The notes: generated by a model not told the origin, from the sequence alone. Counted from the first letter of the stretch, positions 16,431-25,412 are shown. The stretch: 64,000 nucleotides of DNA from Kumtagia sp052180275 (GCF_052180275.1 NZ_CP197465.1:310001-374000), one strand, 5' to 3'. Made by a program: numbers and translations.

Positions 16431-17342
16431 TCAGCCTTTCTGCCGGGACAGCGTCATGCGCTGCAGGACAAAGCTTAGGGCAAAGAGTGCGGCGGTGAAG
16501 ATCAGCAGCAACACGCCGAGCGCGCTTGCCGCCCCCCAGTTCGAATAGTTCGAAAGGCTGCGCGCGATCCGCATGGAGATGACGTGGACGTTGCCGCCGC
16601 CAAGAATCGCCGGAGTGACGTAGAAGCCCAGGCTCATGACAAACACCAGGATCGCCCCGGCGGCGATGCCGGGAGCCGCGAGCGGCAGGAACACCTTGCG
16701 ATAGGTGTAGCTGCGCGTCGCGCCCATGCTTGCGGCCGCGCGGATCAGCCCTCGATCGATGTTGCGCATGGCGCCAAGCACGGGAAGGATGAAGATCGGC
16801 AACATGATGTGGGTCATGCCGAGCACCGTCGAAAACCAGTTGAAGGCGAGGTTCAAGGGCTCGTCGGTGATGCCGAGCCCAATCAACGCCGAGTTGATCA
16901 GTCCGTTGCGCTGCAGGAGGACGAGCCACGCATAGGCACGCACGAGCAGCGAGGTCCAGAATGGCAGCAGCACGGCTGCGAGGAAGAACACGGCGATCTT
17001 CGGAGGCAGGCCGTTGATGAAGGTCGTGAAGGGCACGCCGATCAGCACGCAGGCAACCACTGTCGCCAGGCTGATCTGGAAGGTGGTCATGAATATGCGC
17101 GGATAGCTGGCACCCGACGCGATGCGCTCATAGTTCTCCAGGCTGAGACTGCCATCCGCCCCGAAGGCAGAGAGATAGAACAGCCAGGCGCAGGGGATCA
17201 GCACGCACAGGGCTACGATCCCCAGGCAGGGCAGCGTGAAGGCGAACGACACGAGCCGCTCGATCCTCGCGTCCCACGCCAGAGTCCGCCGGTTATCGGC
17301 GTGACGGGAAAATCCGGCAACGGATTGGGCAATTTCGGCCAT
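16431..17342 (-). CDS. ABC transporter permease (polyamine/PotB-type)
   Basis: A 303-residue permease with an N-terminal cytoplasmic segment and six membrane spans. The first is LVSFAFTLPCLGIVALCVLI. The EAA loop is RAAASMGATRSYTYRKVFLP. It resembles PotB-type subunits. It starts eight bases after the ATPase gene and ends two bases before the partner permease, consistent with an operon and a heterodimeric channel. Confidence 0.9.
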   Translation of the reverse strand: MAEIAQSVAGFSRHADNRRTLAWDARIERLVSFAFTLPCLGIVALCVLIPCAWLFYLSAFGADGSLSLENYERIASGASYPRIFMTTFQISLATVVACVLIGVPFTTFINGLPPKIAVFFLAAVLLPFWTSLLVRAYAWLVLLQRNGLINSALIGLGITDEPLNLAFNWFSTVLGMTHIMLPIFILPVLGAMRNIDRGLIRAAASMGATRSYTYRKVFLPLAAPGIAAGAILVFVMSLGFYVTPAILGGGNVHVISMRIARSLSNYSNWGAASALGVLLLIFTAALFALSFVLQRMTLSRQKG

Positions 17343-17350
17343 GCGCCAAC

Positions 17351-18430
17351 CTACAGGAAATGAATGCGGTCGCGATGGACGTGCAGATCGATCTTCTGGC
17401 CGACATTCAGAGCGGCAACCTCGCCGCTGAACTGCCTCTGTGCCCGAACATCGATCGTCTGGCCACTGGCCAGATCCACCTGCAACAGCCAGCTGTCGCC
17501 CTGGAAGACAATGCCGCGCAGCGAGCCGCCAATGGTGACCCAGTCACCTGACCCGCCGTTCCTGGTCAGCGCGAAATCCTCGCTGCGTATCACAGCCATG
17601 GTGGCTTTCGCGCCGGTATCGGCGACAGTCCCAGCCAGGTGCAGTTCGGCCACCGGAAGGATCGCCGCCTCGCCGATGAATCGCGCAACGAACTCGGTGC
17701 GCGGACGGCGGTAGAGCTGCTGTGGGCTGTCGAGCTGGACCACCCGCCCCTTGTCCATCACCGCGATACGGTCCGCGATGGTGAGGGCCTCGCGCTGATC
17801 GTGGGTGACGTAGAGCGTGGTGATCTGCAGCTTGTCGTGCAGTTCCCGTATCTCGATCTGCATCTGCTCGCGCAGCGTCTTGTCCAGAGCCGAAAGCGGC
17901 TCGTCCATGAGCAGAACCTTCGGCTCGAAGACGATCGCGCGCGCCAGCGCCACGCGCTGGCGCTGGCCGCCGGACAGCGCGCCGATCTGCCGGGCGCCGT
18001 AGCCGGCAAGCTTGACGACGTCCAGCGCCTGATTGGCACGCCGCTGCGCCTCGTCCTGCGCCACGCCGCGCACGCGCAGCGGAAACGACACGTTTGCCAG
18101 GACATCCATGTGCGGGAAGAGGGCGTAGTTCTGGAACACGACGCCAAAACCGCGCTTGTTGGCGGGCAGCCGCACGATGTCCTCGCCGCCGAACAGGATG
18201 CGCCCGCGATCAGGACGAATGAAGCCCGCAACAGCCATAAGCAACGTGCTCTTGCCCGAGCCGGACGGCCCGAGGATCGCGACAAACTCCCCAGGCTCCA
18301 CCGCAAGACTGACATCGTCGAGCGCGCGAAAGTCGCCATAGACCTTCGAGAGGGCCTCGATCTCGACCGAAGCGGCGGAGCGGTGGCGCGCCGGCCGGGA
18401 TAAATCCTGGGTGGAAGCCTGTACGAGCAT
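17351..18430 (-). CDS. ABC transporter ATP-binding protein (polyamine/PotA-type)
   Basis: This 359-residue ATPase has Walker A LGPSGSGKSTLLMAVAG, Q-loop FQNYALFPHMDV, signature LSGGQRQRVALARAI, Walker B VLLMDEPLSALDK and the switch His in LYVTHDQREA. A C-terminal TOBE domain follows (LRGIVFQGDSWLLQVDL). This is the domain order of PotA/FbpC-type importers. It powers the two permeases downstream, with the binding-protein gene 13 bases upstream. Confidence 0.93.
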   Translation of the reverse strand: MLVQASTQDLSRPARHRSAASVEIEALSKVYGDFRALDDVSLAVEPGEFVAILGPSGSGKSTLLMAVAGFIRPDRGRILFGGEDIVRLPANKRGFGVVFQNYALFPHMDVLANVSFPLRVRGVAQDEAQRRANQALDVVKLAGYGARQIGALSGGQRQRVALARAIVFEPKVLLMDEPLSALDKTLREQMQIEIRELHDKLQITTLYVTHDQREALTIADRIAVMDKGRVVQLDSPQQLYRRPRTEFVARFIGEAAILPVAELHLAGTVADTGAKATMAVIRSEDFALTRNGGSGDWVTIGGSLRGIVFQGDSWLLQVDLASGQTIDVRAQRQFSGEVAALNVGQKIDLHVHRDRIHFL

Positions 18431-18443
18431 GATGCGGCTCAGC

Positions 18444-19487
18444 CTACTCGGTCATCATGTCTTCGAACAGTTGCTGGGCCTTGTCATTGTTCTTCGCCCA
18501 CCAGTCGATATCCTGCACGATCATGGAGCTCGCGTTTGCCGGGCTGGTGGGGAGCACGGCTTCGGTCTCGGCGCTGATCGTGCCGGTCTTGTAAGCCGCC
18601 TGGTTGACCGGGCCGTAGCTGACAAACTTGGTCAGCCCCGCCTGCGACTGTGCCGATGACATCAGGTCTATCATCTTCATTGCCTCGGCCTTGTGCTTCG
18701 ACCCCTTGGTCACGGCAAAGCAGTCATAGGCGAGAAGGGCCTGATTGTAGGTGTAATCGACAGGCCCGCCATTGGTCTTCGCCGTCTGGAAGCGGCCGTT
18801 CCAGCCGGTCGTCATGTCGACCTCGCCATCGCTCATCAACTGGCCGTGCTGGGCGCCCGAATTCCACCAGACCGTGATGCTCGGCTTAAGCTCCGCGATC
18901 TTGTCGATCGCACGTTGCAAGCCGCCGTCCTCGGACAGGACCTTGTAGAGATCGGCCGCCGGTACACCATCGGCGAGCAGCGCCATCTCGATCTGCGCCT
19001 CCGCATCGGCGCGCATGGCGCGGCGACCGGGAAACTTCTCGACATTCCAGAAATCCGCCCAGTTGGACGGCGTTACGCCAGCATAGGTCTTGGTGTTCCA
19101 CGCCATGACTGCGGCATAGCCGTAGATGCCGATGCAATAAGGCGTTGCGGTACCTGGAAGGAAATCCGATGCGTTGATGACCGAATAATCCAGCGGTTCG
19201 AGCATGCCTTCGGCGCCGGCGATAGCCGCCTGGTAGCCGCTCATGATGATGATGTCCGTATTGACCGCATTGGCCCCGACCTCAAGCCGCAACGCATCCA
19301 GCGAATTGTCGGACGTCTCAACCTTGATCTCATAGCCCAGCTCATTGGCCGCCGGTCCCCATAGCACGGCAGCGCCGCCTTCCTGCACGGCGCCGCCGGG
19401 CGTATTCAAGGTCAGCGTTGCCTGCTGCGCCATCGCCGGCGCCCCCGTGACCGCCGCAATGCCCAATGCCAGAATCACCGTACGCAT
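18444..19487 (-). CDS. periplasmic solute-binding protein (PotD-like) of an ABC importer
   Basis: A 347-residue protein with a signal peptide (MRTVILALGIAAVTGAPAMA, cleavage likely after AMA). The mature part has the PotD/SBP_bac_8 pattern: TPGGAVQEGG near the start, MAWNTKTYAGVTPSNWADFW, then ALLAYDCFAVTKGSKHKAEA and VNQAAYKTG near the end. It captures a small, probably cationic or organic solute in the periplasm for the permeases encoded downstream. The substrate is not deducible. Its promoter region (19488-19705) is shared with the divergent VOC-RraA-GMC operon and has two AACAA-N3-TTGTT palindromes. Confidence 0.9.
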   Translation of the reverse strand: MRTVILALGIAAVTGAPAMAQQATLTLNTPGGAVQEGGAAVLWGPAANELGYEIKVETSDNSLDALRLEVGANAVNTDIIIMSGYQAAIAGAEGMLEPLDYSVINASDFLPGTATPYCIGIYGYAAVMAWNTKTYAGVTPSNWADFWNVEKFPGRRAMRADAEAQIEMALLADGVPAADLYKVLSEDGGLQRAIDKIAELKPSITVWWNSGAQHGQLMSDGEVDMTTGWNGRFQTAKTNGGPVDYTYNQALLAYDCFAVTKGSKHKAEAMKMIDLMSSAQSQAGLTKFVSYGPVNQAAYKTGTISAETEAVLPTSPANASSMIVQDIDWWAKNNDKAQQLFEDMMTE

Positions 19488-19520
19488 ATTCGTTCCCCTT
19501 TTTCGCTAGAGTTCGAGACT

Positions 19521-19652
19521 TTTGTTGTTTAATAGACAATCATTGTTTCATGACTTACGTTAATGCAGCCGTTCGGCCGCCTGTCAAGCGCGTTTTCACG
19601 CATTTTCGATGATATTCGGATTTTTGTCTCTCATAAAACAATATTTGTTGAT
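19521..19652. promoter_or_regulatory. two palindromic regulator sites in a divergent promoter region
   Basis: AGACAATCATTGTTTCA at 19534-19550 and AAACAATATTTGTTGAT at 19636-19652 share the ACAA-N3-TTGT palindrome seen at 13581-13597. The first is preceded by TTGTTGTTTAAT, similar to the sequence over the IclR start. They lie between the binding-protein gene (leftward) and the VOC/aldolase operon (rightward). Confidence 0.62.
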
Positions 19653-19705
19653 GATTTTTGAATAGGCAGTTATGGATCGATCATCCATAGCAGCGGGCGG
19701 GAGCG

Positions 19706-20101
19706 ATGAACCCACGCGACATGAAACTGATCAACCTTGCCTTCCGCGTGCCCAGCGTGGGAGCAGCCGAGACGCTCGTCGACACCACCTCGGGCTGGCG
19801 CAGGACAGCCCTGCACGAAGTCGACGGCGAGGCATTCCTAGAGGCGAGTTTTGCCGGTGTCCGCGTCAATTTCTTCGAGAACGCCCTCTACGACCAGAAG
19901 CAGCAGTCCGGCGGTTCCGGTTTCCTGCATGCCAGCTTCCAGGTGCCGGACCTCGGCGAGGTCCTGGCCAGCGAGGACTGGAAAAAGCACCTGTTCTGGG
20001 GACCGACGGTGATCAAGGGCGGCTTCGGTCATCGTCGTATCGCATTCTTCGAACCCATTCCCGGATGCCGTATCGAACTGATGGAGGATCTCGATGACTG
20101 A
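19706..20101 (+). CDS. small VOC-like protein
   Basis: A 131-residue protein with a half-VOC pattern: MKLINLAFRVPSVGAAETLV at the start, SGFLHASFQVPDLGEVL in the middle, and IAFFEPIPGCRIELMEDL at the end with the Glu often used as metal ligand. The ATG at 19706 has GGGAG just upstream; an internal ATG at 19721 is possible. It overlaps the aldolase gene by eight bases, so it is cotranslated. The substrate is unknown. Confidence 0.72.
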   Translation: MNPRDMKLINLAFRVPSVGAAETLVDTTSGWRRTALHEVDGEAFLEASFAGVRVNFFENALYDQKQQSGGSGFLHASFQVPDLGEVLASEDWKKHLFWGPTVIKGGFGHRRIAFFEPIPGCRIELMEDLDD

Positions 20102-20717
20102 TTCCGAAACGCTGGATTTCTTCCGGAGCGCCGGAACCGCGACCGTCTACGAGGCCTACGGCCGGAACGGCGACGTCGATCCCGAAATCCGGACGATGAC
20201 GCCGGGACTGGCGGTCGCCGGGACTGCCTTCACCGCGGTCTGCGAGTGCGGCGACAATCTCGCGCTCCATCGGGCTGTCGCGCAGGCCGGCAAGGGCGAC
20301 GTGCTCGTCATCTGCGGCCATGGCGCGAGTTTCGGCTACCTCGGCGACATCCTCGCCGAGGCTGCGGTCAATCGCGGCATTGCGGGAATTGTCATCGACG
20401 GGTGCTGCCGGGACGTGGCGGAACTGCGGAAAATGCGCTTCCCCGTCTGGGCTCGCGGCCTTGCCATACGGGGCGCGACGAAGATCGAGCCGGGCGTACT
20501 GCAAACCCGCGTCCAGCTTGGCGGGATCGAAATCGCGCAAGGGGACCTGATCGTCGCCGACGACGACGGTGTCTGCGCGGTTCCCCACGCCGCCGTAGCG
20601 TCCGTGCTGGAAGGCACGCGAAAGCGCCTTGCGCAGGAGACGAAGATGCGGGAACGGCTTCGCCGCGGCGAACTCACGCTCGACCTGCTCGATCTCAGAA
20701 AATACCTACCCGCCTGA
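20094..20717 (+). CDS. RraA-type aldolase/decarboxylase family protein
   Basis: A 207-residue member of the RraA fold, which includes the 4-hydroxy-4-methyl-2-oxoglutarate / 4-carboxy-4-hydroxy-2-oxoadipate aldolases (class II pyruvate aldolases). Marks are TATVYEAYGRNGDVDPEI, GKGDVLVICGHGASFGYLGD, the Arg-Asp pair in VIDGCCRDVAELRKM, and IAQGDLIVADDDGVCAVP. The GD and RD pairs hold the divalent metal and substrate. Context with a GMC oxidoreductase points to an enzyme rather than the RNase E regulator RraA. The cleaved substrate is unknown. Confidence 0.85.
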   Translation: MTDSETLDFFRSAGTATVYEAYGRNGDVDPEIRTMTPGLAVAGTAFTAVCECGDNLALHRAVAQAGKGDVLVICGHGASFGYLGDILAEAAVNRGIAGIVIDGCCRDVAELRKMRFPVWARGLAIRGATKIEPGVLQTRVQLGGIEIAQGDLIVADDDGVCAVPHAAVASVLEGTRKRLAQETKMRERLRRGELTLDLLDLRKYLPA

Positions 20718-20734
20718 TCTGCCAGGAGCGCTTC

Positions 20735-22372
20735 ATGACCGCGTCATCCTCCCCGCCTCCCTTCGACGGCGGACCTTACGACTTCATTATCGTCGGCTCG
20801 GGCTCGGCCGGCAGCGTGCTTGCGGGCCGATTGAGCGAAGACGGCACGAAGAAGGTCCTGCTGCTGGAGGCCGGGCCGAGCGACAACAGCCCGTGGATTC
20901 ACTTCCCCCTGGGTTACTCCAGGCTGTTCGCCGATCCTCGCTACAACTGGATGTACGACAGCGCGCCCGAGGCCGCGCTGGGCGGTCGCGTACTCTACCA
21001 GCCGCGCGGCAAGGTGCTCGGCGGTTCGAGCTCGATCAACGGCATGATGTATGTCCGCGGCAATGCCAGGGACTTCGACGACTGGGCGAATGGCGGCTGC
21101 ACCGGCTGGTCATACGCGGACGTGCTTCCCTATTTCCGCAAGTCGGAAGACCAGTCCCGGGGCGCCGATCAATGGCATGGCGTGGGTGGCCCGCTCAAGG
21201 TTTCCGACCAGTCCTTCGACCATGAACTGCCGAATGCGCTCTGTGCGGCGGCGGCAGAGGCCGGGCTCCAATCCAACCGCGATTTCAATGGCGCCGCTCA
21301 GGACGGCTTCGGCTACTATCAGATGAACCTGTTCAAGGGTCGCCGCTGGAGCGTGGCCCGCGGCTATCTTTCCGCAGCGCGCAGACGCCGCAATCTCAGG
21401 ATCGTCACCGGCGCCACCGCGCAGCGCATCATCATCGAGCAGGGCCGGGCAACCGGCGTGATCTTCACGCTCGGCGGCCTGCTGCGCTCCGCGTCCGCAC
21501 GCGAGGTCATCGTCTCCGCCGGCACGATCGCCTCGCCGCAGCTGTTGATGCATTCGGGTATCGGCCCCGCCGCCAGCCTCGGCGAGCTGGGCATTTCGCC
21601 GGTGCATGATCTGCCGGAAGTGGGCCTGAACCTGCAGGACCATACCTGCATCCAGCTGATGTTCCGCTGCACACGCGCCATCACCATCAACGACATCGCC
21701 AACAGCTGGATCCGAAAAACCGCTGCCGGGCTGCGTTACGCCCTGTTCCGCACAGGATATCTGGCCGAGACCGGCATATATGTCGGCGGTTTCGCGCGCA
21801 GCGACCCCTCGCAGGACAGGCCCGACGTCCAGATGGCCATGGCCGCCTGGAGCGCCAGCGAGCGAACCGCCAAGGGCGCCAAGGCCCATCCTTTCTCCGG
21901 CTTCAGCTTCAGCCCCGAGCATGTCAACCCGGATGCGCGCGGCTCGATCACGCTCACGTCCTCCGACCCGCGCGTGCTGCCCAGGATCCAGTTCAACTTC
22001 TTCCAGTCGGACTATGATATCCGCGCCATGACCTTCGGCATCAGACTGGTTCGCCGCATCACCGAACAGCCCTCCATGCAGCCCTATATCGCTTCCGAGA
22101 TCCAGCCGGGCAAAGCGGTGCAATCCGACGAGGAGATGCTGCAGTTCATACGCGACAAGGCCGGCTCGGACATCCATGCGGTCGGCACCTGCCGCATGGG
22201 CGCGGACGCCACCGCGGTGGTCGATCCGCGCCTGCGCGTCAACGGCATCCGGGGCCTGCGCGTGGTCGATGCCTCGATCATGCCGCGCGTGATCCGTGGC
22301 AACACCCACGCCGCGACCGTGATGATCGCCGAGAAGGCGTCGGACATGATCCTGGCGGATGCTCGTGGCTGA
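20735..22372 (+). CDS. GMC-family FAD-dependent oxidoreductase (choline/alcohol dehydrogenase-like)
   Basis: A 545-residue flavoprotein with the N-terminal FAD-binding motif FIIVGSGSAGSVLAGRLSED. GMC signature 1 reads GKVLGGSSSINGMMYVRGN and signature 2 reads SAGTIASPQLLMHSGIG. The C-terminal active-site segment is DIHAVGTCRMGADATAVVDP with the catalytic His, ending LRVVDASIMPRVIRGNTHAA. These enzymes oxidise alcohols to aldehydes. AGGAG precedes the ATG at 20735; the long upstream extension is a shadow of the aldolase gene. The ninth base pair before its end begins the NylB-like gene, so the two are coupled. Confidence 0.93.
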   Translation: MTASSSPPPFDGGPYDFIIVGSGSAGSVLAGRLSEDGTKKVLLLEAGPSDNSPWIHFPLGYSRLFADPRYNWMYDSAPEAALGGRVLYQPRGKVLGGSSSINGMMYVRGNARDFDDWANGGCTGWSYADVLPYFRKSEDQSRGADQWHGVGGPLKVSDQSFDHELPNALCAAAAEAGLQSNRDFNGAAQDGFGYYQMNLFKGRRWSVARGYLSAARRRRNLRIVTGATAQRIIIEQGRATGVIFTLGGLLRSASAREVIVSAGTIASPQLLMHSGIGPAASLGELGISPVHDLPEVGLNLQDHTCIQLMFRCTRAITINDIANSWIRKTAAGLRYALFRTGYLAETGIYVGGFARSDPSQDRPDVQMAMAAWSASERTAKGAKAHPFSGFSFSPEHVNPDARGSITLTSSDPRVLPRIQFNFFQSDYDIRAMTFGIRLVRRITEQPSMQPYIASEIQPGKAVQSDEEMLQFIRDKAGSDIHAVGTCRMGADATAVVDPRLRVNGIRGLRVVDASIMPRVIRGNTHAATVMIAEKASDMILADARG

Positions 22373-23588
22373 GAGCGGTAGTGAAGAGCCTGCACCCGAT
22401 ATGCCTGCTGACACGATCGAACCGGATGATGGCGTAGGCGCTTCGCAGTGCCCCGCCGGCATGACATTGGCGAACTGGGATCGCGCTCCGCACAACCGCT
22501 GGGCCTATCAGCATCTGGCGGACTTCCTGCCAACGGCGCCGATCGCCGGCAGCCTGGCCGACCCGCTGCCGCCCGCCGCCGACGCTGTCGATCTCGACAG
22601 CTTCGAATTCACGGATCGCCTGGGGGACAGTTCGACCGCGCGTTCCCTGCTCGACCGCTCCTGGACCGACGGATTCCTCATCCTCCGCGATGGCCGGATC
22701 GTCTGCGAGCACTATGAGAACACGATGCGGCCGCAGAGCCTCCACCTCACGCAGTCGATCTCGAAATCGGTAGTGGGGGCCGTGGCCGGCATCCTGGCTG
22801 ACGCCGGTGAGTTTTCTCTGGAGCGAACAGTCGCTTTCTACATGCCTGAGTTCGCGTCATGCGCCTATCGCGACGTGACCATGCGGCAACTGCTGGATAT
22901 GACCAGCGGTGTCGATTTCCCCGAGGACGTTGCCGACCCCGTCTCCGGCGTCGGTCGCATGGACATTGCCGTCGGCTGGAAACAGGTACCGGCGGACAAT
23001 CCAAATCCACGCAGCCTGCGCGGGCTGATCAGATCCCTGGCCTCCATCGCGCGGCCGCATGGCCGATCCTTCGAATATCGTTCGATGGAGACCGAGGTTC
23101 TGGGCTTCTGCATCGAGGCTGCGACAGGACAGAGCCTGTCGCAGCTGGTATCCGATCTGATCTGGCGGCCGATGGGCAGCGAACACGACGCGAATTTCGC
23201 GCTCGATCCCGAGGGCGCGACGATCGCCGACGGCGGATTGTCGGCCAGCCTACGCGACCTTGCCCGCTTCGGACTGATCTACGCGCAGGACGGATCCTGC
23301 AATGGCAGGCAGATCGTCCCGGATGCCTGGGTGCGCGAGACCGGACGCGGCGACGCCTCCGTCTTCCCGGACCGCTATCGCGGCGGCCGCGACGCCTATC
23401 GGAACCAGTTCTGGGTCGAAGACGCATCGAAACCCACCATCATGGCGTTGGGCGTCTATGGTCAGATGATCTATGTCGACCCACTACGGCAATTCGTCGG
23501 CGTCAAGCTGTCGACGTGGCCGGAGGCACTGAATCCCGCGCTTCGCCTGGATGTCCAAGCGCTGATGCATGCGCTCGCGCTGCCTTGA
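22359..23588 (+). CDS. NylB-like serine hydrolase (beta-lactamase fold; 6-aminohexanoate-dimer hydrolase family)
   Basis: A 409-residue class C beta-lactamase-fold hydrolase. It contains PHNRWAYQHL near residue 44, the S133-x2-K136 nucleophile motif in LTQSISKSVVG, the general-base Tyr240 in FEYRSMETEVLG, and a C-terminal GVYGQMIYVDPL and VKLSTWPEA. From memory these segments line up closely with the nylon-oligomer hydrolase NylB (PHNRWAF, SVSKS, FQYCSANT, VKLSSWP). The reaction is therefore hydrolysis of an amide or ester in a linear substrate. No signal peptide is seen, so it is cytoplasmic. The ATG overlaps the GMC gene by 14 bases; ATG 22401 is an alternative. Confidence 0.85.
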   Translation: MLVAESGSEEPAPDMPADTIEPDDGVGASQCPAGMTLANWDRAPHNRWAYQHLADFLPTAPIAGSLADPLPPAADAVDLDSFEFTDRLGDSSTARSLLDRSWTDGFLILRDGRIVCEHYENTMRPQSLHLTQSISKSVVGAVAGILADAGEFSLERTVAFYMPEFASCAYRDVTMRQLLDMTSGVDFPEDVADPVSGVGRMDIAVGWKQVPADNPNPRSLRGLIRSLASIARPHGRSFEYRSMETEVLGFCIEAATGQSLSQLVSDLIWRPMGSEHDANFALDPEGATIADGGLSASLRDLARFGLIYAQDGSCNGRQIVPDAWVRETGRGDASVFPDRYRGGRDAYRNQFWVEDASKPTIMALGVYGQMIYVDPLRQFVGVKLSTWPEALNPALRLDVQALMHALALP

Positions 23589-23648
23589 CTCCTCGTCAGG
23601 CACCCTTGGATGGCATAAGAAGGCTCGGCAAGCTTGTCGCGCAGGCGC

Positions 23649-24017
23649 TCATGCCACCGAAACGGTATCTGTGCACCAAAGCCATTCCTCATGATCATCC
23701 TCGATCGTCGGGTTGATCCAGATCGTCGTCGCGCGCTTGCGGCCATAGTCCCAGATCTTGTGCAGGCGCGTCGATTTCAGGCTGACCAGGTCGCTCCTGC
23801 CCGGCACGCTCAGCGCGCCGTCGATCTCGATGGTCAGTTCGCCTTCCAGCACGAGGCCGTATTCGAAGCGCCGGTGGGTGATGCCAACCTTCGAATTTCC
23901 GCCGTTGGGCGGGTGGTCATTGTAGGTGATGGTGACCTCGCAGGTTTCACAGCCTTCAGGTCTGCCCAGCGATAGCCACGTCCCTGTCGGATCGAACCTG
24001 ATCTTATGACGCCAAAT
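23649..24017 (-). pseudogene. remnant of a cupin-domain regulator (no start codon, N-terminus lost)
   Basis: A 122-codon open stretch directly follows, in the same frame, the amidase stop codon. It translates as a C-terminal cupin of the kind found in XRE-cupin regulators: HKIRFDPTGTWLSLG, THRRFEYGLVLEGELTIEI, then LHKIWDYGRKRATTIWINP. There is no ATG at the proper place (internal starts fall inside the cupin). The usual G-D-S/F step after the first cupin half is degraded to PGRSDLVSL. An HTH part should precede the cupin but is absent. It looks like a decayed regulator truncated by the rearrangement that placed it after the amidase. Confidence 0.62.
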
Positions 24018-25412
24018 TCATGCGATCGGCCGGCGCAGATGCCAATCCGTTGCCTGCTGGAACGCATGGCCGGCCGCGCAGAGCAGGTCTTCGCCAAGGT
24101 GCCTTCCGACCAGTTGCAGCGAAATCGGCACGTTCGCGCCGGAGAATCCGGCCGGGAGGACGATCGTGGGATTGCCCGCCAGGTCGAACGGCGCGGTGTA
24201 GCGGATCATCTGCAGCAAGACGTCGTCGTCCGCGCCGAATGCCTCCAGTTCAGGCAGAGTGGGCGTGGGGGTCGTCATGGTCGGTATGAGCATCAGGTCG
24301 ACGTCCTCGAACGCGGCCGCGAGCCGGCCGGAGAACTCCAGCCTGTCGACCCAGGCCTTCCCGACGACGTCTCCGCCCACCGTCCGGCCGTGCTCGATCA
24401 GGCCAGCCATGCCGGCGTGATAGTCGGCTGCCCGCGACGGATAGGTCTTGGCATGCACCTTTGCCGTCTCGGCGCCGCAGATATGGAACCAGCCACGCAG
24501 CGCCTCATAGGGCGACGGGAACGAAACCGGACGGATACGCGCGCCCAATGAGGCAAGCACGCCGCGCGCCGCCTCGACCGCCGCCACGACCTCCGGATGG
24601 GTCCCGGTCGACACGAAGCTCTCGTCGAAGCCGATGCGCAGGCCGCGGACGCCGCGCTTCGTCGCCTCCAGATAGTCCGGCACCGGCGCTCGCAGGGAGG
24701 TGGGATCCTTGTCGTCGGCCCCGGCAATCGTCCTGAGTATGGTCGCGGCGTCGAACGCATTGCGCGCAAAGGGCCCGACATGGTCCAGCGAATGCGACAG
24801 GGTGAAGACGCCATGGCGGCTGACGCGCCCCCAGGTCGGCTTGATGCCGGTCACGTTGTTGCAGGCCGAAGGGAAGCGGATCGACCCACCCGTATCGGTG
24901 GAGAGCGCACCGAAAGTCAGGCCCGCGGCCGTCGCGACGCCGGACCCGCTGGAGGACGTGCCCGCCCAGTAGTCGGCGTTCCAGGGGTTGATGGGCACGG
25001 GGTAGAGGGGATGGTTGTTGGTATAGGCGCCTTCGGTCAGGGTCAGCTTGCCTAGGATGATGGCGCCGGCCGCGTAGAGTCTTTCGATGACGGTTGCGTC
25101 ATGGTCGGGGATATAGTCGCGGTGAATGCTCATTCCCGCCGTGGTCGGCGCATCCTTGGTGTTGAACAGGTCCTTGGCGGCCAGGGGAACGCCGTGGAGG
25201 GGACCACGCCACAGTCCGCGGCTGAGTTCGTCCTCCGCGATCCTGGCGCGCGCCAGCGCCTGCTCGGCCATCACGGTAATGTAGGAATGCAGCCCGCCGT
25301 CCAGGCTTTCGATGCGGTCCAGCATGGTGCGCACCACCTCGACCGGGGAGATCGACCCACGACGAATTTCTTCTGACAACTTCTGGATCGACCAGTACTG
25401 CAGCTCCGTCAT
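24018..25412 (-). CDS. amidase-signature-family amidohydrolase
   Basis: This 464-residue amidase uses the Ser-cisSer-Lys triad: Lys in PLAAKDLFNTKD, cis-Ser in GTSSSGSGVATAAGL, and nucleophile Ser in STDTGGSIRFPSACNNVTG. The family includes GatA, NylA and many amide or ester hydrolases. The C-terminal PFDLAGNPTIVLPAGF segment is typical. The ATG at 25412 has AGGAGAGG upstream. It has no signal peptide, so acts in the cytoplasm. It is divergent from the peptide-type importer operon, suggesting hydrolysis of an imported amide. There is no adjoining gatB or gatC, so a tRNA amidotransferase role is unlikely. Confidence 0.9.
   Translation of the reverse strand: MTELQYWSIQKLSEEIRRGSISPVEVVRTMLDRIESLDGGLHSYITVMAEQALARARIAEDELSRGLWRGPLHGVPLAAKDLFNTKDAPTTAGMSIHRDYIPDHDATVIERLYAAGAIILGKLTLTEGAYTNNHPLYPVPINPWNADYWAGTSSSGSGVATAAGLTFGALSTDTGGSIRFPSACNNVTGIKPTWGRVSRHGVFTLSHSLDHVGPFARNAFDAATILRTIAGADDKDPTSLRAPVPDYLEATKRGVRGLRIGFDESFVSTGTHPEVVAAVEAARGVLASLGARIRPVSFPSPYEALRGWFHICGAETAKVHAKTYPSRAADYHAGMAGLIEHGRTVGGDVVGKAWVDRLEFSGRLAAAFEDVDLMLIPTMTTPTPTLPELEAFGADDDVLLQMIRYTAPFDLAGNPTIVLPAGFSGANVPISLQLVGRHLGEDLLCAAGHAFQQATDWHLRRPIA

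Noticed and set aside
20094..20717. Considered as RNase E inhibitor RraA itself
   Set aside because: It keeps the metal/substrate RD and GD residues of the aldolases and lies in a catabolic operon.
20246..20734. Long N-terminal extension of the GMC oxidoreductase frame
   Set aside because: It overlaps the aldolase gene in another frame and is Arg-rich. The ATG at 20735 has a good ribosome site and starts just before the FAD motif.
24018..25412. Amidase considered as GatA of the tRNA amidotransferase
   Set aside because: No gatB or gatC is adjacent, and the context is a solute importer with hydrolases.
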